A stretch of DNA of 10,533 bases. Origin: an uncultured Porphyromonadaceae bacterium (GTDB lineage: Bacteria; Bacteroidota; Bacteroidia; Bacteroidales; Muribaculaceae). Positions 5,802 to 10,533 of this stretch are shown here, one piece after another. The position numbers and the translations under genes were made by a program. The stretch lies in contig CAJJOO010000020.1 in assembly GCA_905193395.1 (NCBI GenBank), positions 1 to 10,533 on the forward strand, read 5' to 3'. The notes beneath the pieces are model-generated. The model was not told the origin of the DNA. It searched no databases and saw only the letters and a list, made by a program, of their open reading frames with translations. Each line of letters begins with the position of its first letter. Positions within the stretch are counted from its first letter, which is position 1.

Positions 5802-6575
5802 CACATCGGCCCCGGGCAGCCCGAACAGCCTCCGTGCCGCAGCCGTGGTGGCACTGTCCACGTCGGCCACCGTGCAGCCGAGGCTTTCGGCTATATGTGC
5901 CGCGATATAAGGCAGGAATGCCGACTCGTTGCGGCGTCCGCGCATCGGCACGGGAGCCAGATACGGCGAGTCCGTCTCAAGCAGCATCCTGTCAAGGCCG
6001 ATTTCCGGCAATACCCGGCGCAAATCCGAATTCTTGAACGTGACGATTCCGTTGATGCCGAAATAAAAGTCCCCCACTCGGCGCACGGCCTCAACATCGT
6101 CCGCCGTGCCGCCGAAACTGTGGAACACGGCCCTCGCACCGGGATGTGACGACAGCACCTCCAGCGTCTCGGCAAGACCCTTGCGACAATGAATTATCAG
6201 TGGCAGGTCCAGCCGGCAGGCCATATCCACCTGGGCGTCGAAAGCCTTGATCTGCGACTCGCGGGCCGAATCATCCCAATATAAATCGATTCCCACCTCG
6301 CCCACAGCCACATGGCGGTGGCCGGCCGCGAATCCGGCGGCTATCACGTCGAGGTCATCGCGCCACGAATCGCCCACCTCCGTCGGATGCAGCCCCAGGG
6401 CGGTGAAGACCACGCCGGGAAATTCCGCGGCAAGGGCGTTCATAGGCGCTATTGTTCCGAGGTCCACGTTCGGAAAAACCATCTGCCGCACTCCGGCGCA
6501 CAGGGCGCGGCGCACAGCCGGCGCTCCCCCGTCGTGAAAGTCGGGCAGATATAGATGCGTATGTGTGTCGATCAT
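5766..6575 (-). CDS. tatD: TatD-family metal-dependent hydrolase/deoxyribonuclease
   Basis: TatD proteins are TIM-barrel metalloenzymes with 3'-5' exonuclease activity, linked to DNA repair and clean-up. All ligand motifs are present in 269 residues: THTH (His5, His7), GEVGID (Glu93), IIHCRKG (His129), FHSFGG (His152) and LETDSPYLAP (Asp202), followed by the family segment RGRRNES. Typical proteins end near the NARRLFGL-like motif, here AARRLFGLPG (247-255), so 14 extra residues at the end overlap the convergent small membrane-protein gene. The ATG shares its A with the TAA of the upstream polyprenyl synthase (TAATG), indicating one transcript and coupled translation. Several TatD paralogues usually exist per genome, so the symbol marks the family rather than a proven orthologue. 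Confidence 0.92.
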   Translation of the reverse strand: MIDTHTHLYLPDFHDGGAPAVRRALCAGVRQMVFPNVDLGTIAPMNALAAEFPGVVFTALGLHPTEVGDSWRDDLDVIAAGFAAGHRHVAVGEVGIDLYWDDSARESQIKAFDAQVDMACRLDLPLIIHCRKGLAETLEVLSSHPGARAVFHSFGGTADDVEAVRRVGDFYFGINGIVTFKNSDLRRVLPEIGLDRMLLETDSPYLAPVPMRGRRNESAFLPYIAAHIAESLGCTVADVDSATTAAARRLFGLPGADVSAGHGLGTGCD

Positions 6576-7525
6576 TACTGTGCGCGGTGCGAGAGGTTGC
6601 CGACCAGCGTTGCCAGGACTGTACGCGCATCGGCCGAGATTTCGGCTTTCGCAAGGGCTTCGATGGCCTTGGCGCAGTAGTTGTCGATAAGTTCAAGGCA
6701 GCCCCTGGAAAGTCCGTATTTCGTGTATATGGCCTTCACGCGGGCAATCATGTGGCCGCGCGGGCGTGCCGTATAGGCCTCCTCCAGCGCTTTGCCGGCA
6801 GTGCGGTGGGCCATGATGTACATCCAGGTCTTTTTGCGCGTCACGATATCGTTGCCGATTGTCTTGCCGAACACGTTGTCACCGTAGACATCCAGCCAGT
6901 CGTCGCGCAACTGGAAGGCGACTCCCAGATTCTCGCCGAAAGCATACAGCGCGTCTACCGTCTTGTCGTCGGCTCCGCCCATAATCGCGCCCATGGCGCA
7001 GGCCGCGCCGAGCAGCACCGAGGTCTTCAGCCTCACCATCTTGAAATAACGTTCCGGCGTCACCGAGGTGTAGCGCTCGTAGTCGATGTCGAGTTGCTGG
7101 CCTTCGTACACTTCGAGAGCCGTACGGTTGAACAGGTCCAGAACCCGTGCGGCACGGTCGCCGGCGCCTTCCACCACGCGGGCCGTGGCCATCGTCAGCA
7201 GTGCGTCGCCCGAAAGAATCGCCTGATTGGCATTCCAGCGCCGGTAGACGGTGAGACGTCCGCGGCGCAGTCGCGCCCCGTCCATAACATCATCGTGAAT
7301 CAGCGTGAAATTGTGAAACATCTCGATTGCCAGCGCCTGGTTGATTGCGCATTCGGGATTTCCGCCCACGGCGGCGCAACATTCCAGCACCAGCATGGGG
7401 CGGATGCGTTTCCCGCCAGACTCAAGGGCATAGGACACAGGGGCAAACAGATGCGGAGCCACTGCGGGATATTTTATCTCGGCCAGAGCCGACTCAATCA
7501 TTTCCAAGAAAGTTTTGTCGTTCAT
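6575..7525 (-). CDS. Polyprenyl diphosphate synthase (trans-isoprenyl, GGPP/FPP-like)
   Basis: The enzyme condenses isopentenyl diphosphate onto allylic diphosphates to supply precursors of quinones and lipid carriers. The 316-residue product starts at the ATG at 7525; a TTG four codons earlier would lie almost at the predicted transcript start, so it is unlikely. It shows GGKRIRP (37-43), the first Asp-rich motif in HDDVMDGARLRRG (Asp78, 79, 82), the Lys-Thr of RLKTSVLL, and the second Asp-rich motif in FQLRDDWLDVYGD (Asp208, 209, 212). The first motif is DDxxD without the two-residue insert of E. coli-type IspA. Chain length (C15, C20 or longer) cannot be settled by reading alone, so no symbol is given. 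It leads a two-gene transcript with tatD, diverging from htrA. Confidence 0.92.
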   Translation of the reverse strand: MNDKTFLEMIESALAEIKYPAVAPHLFAPVSYALESGGKRIRPMLVLECCAAVGGNPECAINQALAIEMFHNFTLIHDDVMDGARLRRGRLTVYRRWNANQAILSGDALLTMATARVVEGAGDRAARVLDLFNRTALEVYEGQQLDIDYERYTSVTPERYFKMVRLKTSVLLGAACAMGAIMGGADDKTVDALYAFGENLGVAFQLRDDWLDVYGDNVFGKTIGNDIVTRKKTWMYIMAHRTAGKALEEAYTARPRGHMIARVKAIYTKYGLSRGCLELIDNYCAKAIEALAKAEISADARTVLATLVGNLSHRAQ

Positions 7526-7544
7526 TTCGGGAGTCAATTTGCTG

Positions 7545-7552
7545 CAAAGATA
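7545..7552 (-). promoter_or_regulatory. -7 box of the polyprenyl synthase-tatD promoter
   Basis: TATCTTTG on the minus strand matches TAnnTTTG, 19 bases before the ATG at 7525. The -33 side is AT-rich without a clear TTTG. It supports the ATG over the upstream TTG as start. Confidence 0.55.
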
Positions 7553-7647
7553 ACATAAAAATTTGAATTAACATTTGTTGTGCGCCCCGCCCAGGCAAAT
7601 TTAGTGTTTTTAACCGCCAATTCTGCGAATATTCGTCCGTTTAGGCG

Positions 7648-7655
7648 TAATTTTG
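7648..7655 (+). promoter_or_regulatory. -7 box of the htrA promoter
   Basis: TAATTTTG matches TAnnTTTG and lies 39 bases before the ATG at 7695. A TTG inside the box is in frame with the gene but cannot be the start if this is the promoter. The -33 side is weak. The divergent box lies about 95 bases to the left, so the two promoters share a control region. Confidence 0.55.
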
Positions 7656-7694
7656 CATATAAATCTAACCACAACCTCCAAACCTTTATTTTAT

Positions 7695-9128
7695 ATGAAA
7701 AAGCAATTCATCATTCCGGTTATCACGATGCTTGCATCGGCCCTGACTGCCGCAGCAGCCGCGCCGCTCACGCAGGACCAGTTCATCGAAGCCGCCGAAT
7801 CGACTGTAAACGGTGTGGTATCGGTGAAAAGTTTCGCCACTGTCCGCCAGGGTTACAGCGGACAGGATTTCTTCGACGACCCGTTCTTCCAATATTTCTT
7901 CGGAAATCCCGGAGGCAACATGCAGCCCCGCCGCCAGGAAGCCCCGCGCCAGCAGCAGGTGGGCCTCGGTTCCGGCGTCATCATCTCGTCCGACGGCTTC
8001 ATCGTCACCAACAACCACGTGATTGACGGAGCCGAACGCCTTGAAGTCACTCTCAACGACAACCGCAACTTCGCCGCCACCGTCGTCGGCAACGACCCCG
8101 TGACAGACCTGGCCCTGATTAAAATCGACGACGCCGAGAACCTGCACGTCATCCCCATGGGCGACAGCGACAGCCTCCGTGTGGGCCAGTGGGTACTGGC
8201 CGTCGGCAACCCCTTCGGCTTCACCTCGTCGGTCACCGCCGGCATTGTCAGCGCCAAGGCCCGCAGCATCTCGTCCTCGACCCAGACTCCCGGCGGAGGC
8301 GGCATCGAAGCCTATATCCAGACCGACGCCGCCGTGAACCAGGGCAACTCCGGGGGCGCCCTCGTAAACCTCGACGGCGAACTCGTGGGTATAAATGCCG
8401 CAATCTATTCCCGCACAGGCAACTATGCCGGCTGCTCCTTCGCCATCCCCACCTCAATTGTCAGCAAGGTGGTGGCCGACCTCAAGGAATACGGCACCGT
8501 CCAGCGTGCCTTCCTCGGCATCGCCTACCGCGAACTCACACCCGAACTCATCTCCGAAAAGGGCATCAAGGGCGTGACACGCGGCATCTACGTCGGCGAG
8601 GTGACCGACCGCAGCGCCGCCCGCGAAGCCGGCATCCGCGAAGGCGACATCATCGTCTCCATCAACAACATGCTCATTGCCGGGACAGCCGAGTTACAGG
8701 AAATCATGGCCCGTCTGAGCCCCGGCGACCGCGTCGCCATCGGCCTGATGCGCGACGGCAAGCCCATGCAGGTCACAGTCACAATGCGCAACCGCGACGG
8801 CAACTACGCCACCACCGCTCCCGAAACCCCGATGGGTGTTCTGGGCGCAACCTTCGAGGCTACTCCAGCCGAAGAACTGCAACGCCTGGAAATCGCACGC
8901 GGCGTCACAGCCAAGGTCACCCCCGGCGGACGCTTCGCCAACGCCGGAATCAAGGACGGTTTCATCATCACCGCAATCAACGGCAACCGCATCTCCTCGC
9001 CCGAGGAAATCGAGACCCTCTTCAAGAGCATCCGCCAGTTAGGCCCCGGCGAGGACAAGGTGATGTTCATCTCGGGCCTCTATCCTACGGGCAAACGCGG
9101 ACACTACGCCGTAGACCTGGGCGACTGA
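7695..9128 (+). CDS. htrA: Periplasmic serine protease/chaperone, HtrA/DegP type (Do family)
   Basis: HtrA/DegP-type enzymes degrade or refold damaged envelope proteins. The product has 477 residues from the ATG at 7695. Residues 1-23 are a signal peptide (MKKQFIIPVITMLASALTAAAAA). A long LA-type loop rich in Phe, Pro and Gln follows (about 58-88, DDPFFQYFFGN). The protease domain has the full triad in TNNHVI (His108), TDLALIKI (Asp138) and NQGNSGGAL (Ser219). Two PDZ domains follow: about 270-365 (AFLGIAYRELTP..., GDIIVSINN) and about 380-470 (FIITAINGN). The second carries VTAKVTPGGRFANAGIKDG, a peptide-binding-type PDZ. Length and the two PDZ domains fit DegP/DegQ rather than DegS. It ends in a strong terminator and stands alone. 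Its name, htrA, degP or mucD, is a matter of convention. Confidence 0.95.
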   Translation: MKKQFIIPVITMLASALTAAAAAPLTQDQFIEAAESTVNGVVSVKSFATVRQGYSGQDFFDDPFFQYFFGNPGGNMQPRRQEAPRQQQVGLGSGVIISSDGFIVTNNHVIDGAERLEVTLNDNRNFAATVVGNDPVTDLALIKIDDAENLHVIPMGDSDSLRVGQWVLAVGNPFGFTSSVTAGIVSAKARSISSSTQTPGGGGIEAYIQTDAAVNQGNSGGALVNLDGELVGINAAIYSRTGNYAGCSFAIPTSIVSKVVADLKEYGTVQRAFLGIAYRELTPELISEKGIKGVTRGIYVGEVTDRSAAREAGIREGDIIVSINNMLIAGTAELQEIMARLSPGDRVAIGLMRDGKPMQVTVTMRNRDGNYATTAPETPMGVLGATFEATPAEELQRLEIARGVTAKVTPGGRFANAGIKDGFIITAINGNRISSPEEIETLFKSIRQLGPGEDKVMFISGLYPTGKRGHYAVDLGD

Positions 9129-9160
9129 CTCCGTTCCTTATTCCGATACAAACACTCATC

Positions 9161-9199
9161 AGACACATCCCGCCTCCTCCCGGGATGTGTCTTATTTTT
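9161..9199 (+). terminator. Rho-independent terminator of htrA
   Basis: The arms AGACACATCCCG (9161-9172) and CGGGATGTGTCT (9181-9192) form a perfect 12-base-pair stem over an 8-base loop (CCTCCTCC), followed by TATTTTT. It lies 33 bases after the htrA stop, and the next gene has its own promoter. Confidence 0.9.
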
Positions 9200-9252
9200 C
9201 ACCCTTCACCGCCCCGTGAATACGCCGTCGGGACTCCACGGTGTGAAATTAA

Positions 9253-9284
9253 GTTGGATAGTTGCGGATTTTTCTATAACTTTG
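9253..9284 (+). promoter_or_regulatory. manA promoter, both elements visible
   Basis: GTTG (9253-9256) is followed after 20 bases by TAACTTTG (9277-9284), a full TAnnTTTG match at standard spacing. The leader to the ATG at 9345 would be about 55 bases. I see no riboswitch fold in it. Confidence 0.7.
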
Positions 9285-9344
9285 CGCCCTGATTGAAACA
9301 AAGAAACGACCACGCAAAACATTATACAAGCCAGCGACCCGACG

Positions 9345-10283
9345 ATGATACCGTTCCTGCTTAAGCCATACTACAAGACCGTAATCTGGGGTGGAGACCG
9401 TATTTCACGGTTCAAGAACCTGCCCGTGATTTCGGAAAACACAGGCGAGAGTTGGGAGGTTTCGGCCATGCCCGGCCGCGAGTCGGTCGTTGCCGGAGGC
9501 CCCATGGAGGGCCTTACGTTGGCCGATGTCTGCCGCCGTTTCGGCCGCGAACTGATGGGCGACGAGATGTTTACCCGCCACGGAGGCAATTTCCCCCTGC
9601 TGATTAAATATATCGACGCCACCGACGACCTTTCTGTCCAGGTGCATCCCGACGAGGCCACCGCCCGCCGCCGTCACGGCTGCCTGGGCAAAAACGAGAT
9701 GTGGTACATCGTAGAGGCCCGGCCCGGCGCACGAATCGCCCCCGGCCTGCGCGAGACACTTACTCCCGAGTCCTTCCGCCGCCGTGTGGCCGAAGGCACC
9801 TTTGTCGATGCCCTGGCCTGGTATCCCACGCATTGCGGCGACATCTTCCACATCCCCGCCGGCCGTGTACACGCCGCCGGAGCCGGAAACTTCATTATCG
9901 AGATTCAGCAGCCCAGCGACATCACCTACCGCATCTGCGACTACGACCGCCGCGACAGCGACGGCAATACCCGCCCCCTGCACGTGGAGGTAGCCTGCGA
10001 GGCCATCGACTATCACGTGATTGACGACTACCGCTGCCACGCCGACGGCGACGTGCTGCTGAGCGAACGCAATTTCACCGTGCGCCGGCTCATCCTCGAT
10101 GCCGATAACACGGCTGAAGTCCTCGGACCCTCGTTCACAGCGCTGCTCTGCGTTTCCGGAACGGCAATCGCCACCTTCGGCCACGAATCCCGGCGTATCG
10201 GCCGCGGCCACACCATGCTGGTTCCCGCCTCGACCCGTGTCACACTCCGCGGCCCGGCTACCGTGCTGGCCGTCACTCCCTGA
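9345..10283 (+). CDS. manA: Type I mannose-6-phosphate isomerase (class I, short form)
   Basis: The enzyme interconverts mannose 6-phosphate and fructose 6-phosphate and so links mannose use with GDP-sugar synthesis. The product has 312 residues, typical of the short bacterial form (B. subtilis ManA/Pmi) and shorter than the 390 of E. coli. Zinc ligands are in place: SVQVHPD (Gln99, His101), KNEMWYI (Glu118) and GRVHAAG (His176). The substrate segment IQQPSDITYRICDYDR (187-202) has the conserved Arg197. The N-terminal LLKPYYKTVIWGG and the GESWEVS segment are family hallmarks, and the C-terminal half is a second cupin-like domain. It is followed after 16 bases by ftsE, perhaps on the same transcript. 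Confidence 0.95.
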   Translation: MIPFLLKPYYKTVIWGGDRISRFKNLPVISENTGESWEVSAMPGRESVVAGGPMEGLTLADVCRRFGRELMGDEMFTRHGGNFPLLIKYIDATDDLSVQVHPDEATARRRHGCLGKNEMWYIVEARPGARIAPGLRETLTPESFRRRVAEGTFVDALAWYPTHCGDIFHIPAGRVHAAGAGNFIIEIQQPSDITYRICDYDRRDSDGNTRPLHVEVACEAIDYHVIDDYRCHADGDVLLSERNFTVRRLILDADNTAEVLGPSFTALLCVSGTAIATFGHESRRIGRGHTMLVPASTRVTLRGPATVLAVTP

Positions 10284-10299
10284 CAACCTTCTCAATACA

Positions 10300-10533
10300 A
10301 TGGCCATAATCGAATACAAAAACGTAGAAATCCTGCGCAAGGAGCACGTGGTGCTGAAAGACGTGACGTTCAGCATCGAATCCGGCGAATTCGTTTTCCT
10401 CACCGGCAAGGTCGGCTCGGGAAAAAGTTCGCTGATGAAAACAATCTACGGCGAGGTCCCCGTCAGTCAGGGCGAGGCCCGCGTGTTCGACTATGACATG
10501 ACCGCCCTGCGGCGCCGCGACATTCCCTTCCTG
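10300..10533 (+). CDS. ftsE: FtsE-like ABC ATPase, cell division (5' part only)
   Basis: FtsE is the ATPase partner of FtsX; together they control peptidoglycan hydrolases at the septum. The first 78 residues are in the window and run off its right edge. They show the N-terminal strand MAIIEYKNVEILR, LKDVTFSIESGEFVFLTG and the Walker A motif GKVGSGKSSL, continuing to GEARVFDYDMTALRRRDIPFL. The GKVGSGKSS form with the R-R-R-DIPFL segment is the Bacteroidetes FtsE style. The Q-loop, signature and Walker B lie outside. A LolD-like or other small ABC ATPase is the main alternative. The start follows manA by 16 bases. Confidence 0.85.
   Translation, partial: MAIIEYKNVEILRKEHVVLKDVTFSIESGEFVFLTGKVGSGKSSLMKTIYGEVPVSQGEARVFDYDMTALRRRDIPFL

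Noticed and set aside
6452..7558. 368-codon plus-strand frame opposite the polyprenyl synthase
   Set aside because: It mirrors a gene with all catalytic motifs and itself has no family motif or promoter.
8189..9292. 367-codon plus-strand frame inside htrA
   Set aside because: It is a +1 frame of htrA giving Arg/His-rich sequence, and it runs through the terminator after htrA.
9405..10409. 334-codon minus-strand frame opposite manA
   Set aside because: It is an antisense shadow: it crosses the manA-ftsE gap and has Gly/Ala/Val-rich composition without motifs.

Overview
The window looks like chromosome from a fairly GC-rich member of the Bacteroidales, most like Muribaculaceae. The evidence is internal. 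Almost every gene start has a TAnnTTTG box a few tens of bases upstream, the -7 element of Bacteroidetes sigma factors, and no clear Shine-Dalgarno sequence. The proteins (PurT, TatD, a two-PDZ HtrA, type I mannose-6-phosphate isomerase, a Bacteroidetes-style FtsE) are of the kind seen in that group. The family assignment is by resemblance, since there is no rRNA here.

Left part (1 to about 2480) is visibly AT-rich and accessory. It holds the possible tail of an unknown gene, a 530-base non-coding stretch with three palindromic repeats (outer motif CGTAGGGATG..CATCCGC), and a gene for an exported protein with EreA/ChaN-like motifs under a good Bacteroidetes promoter. Next comes a broken, reverse-strand remnant of dinD that stops exactly where the EreA/ChaN-like gene ends. 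A 22-base sequence occurs at both ends of this segment (175-196 and 2447-2468), in the same orientation, with one mismatch. Together these suggest an insertion or recombination-prone patch.

Middle and right parts (2480 to 10533) are GC-rich core-like chromosome. On the minus strand is an exported esterase with a short tail resembling a type IX secretion signal. On the plus strand is purT followed by an overlapping 117-residue gene of unknown function, then a 17-codon mini-ORF that overlaps the start of a 60-residue one-helix membrane protein. That small gene runs tail-to-tail into a minus-strand pair, tatD and a polyprenyl diphosphate synthase, which share one base (TAATG). Diverging from the synthase is an htrA/degP-type periplasmic protease ending in a strong terminator. 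Then comes manA with its own promoter, and 16 bases later the start of ftsE, cut by the window edge.

Most of the right-hand genes are housekeeping: purine synthesis, isoprenoid chain elongation, envelope protein quality control, hexose-phosphate interconversion and cell division. I see no convincing new multi-gene system. The unusual content is the left-hand patch, an orphan terminator in front of the esterase, and the small coupled ORFs around 5130-5800.
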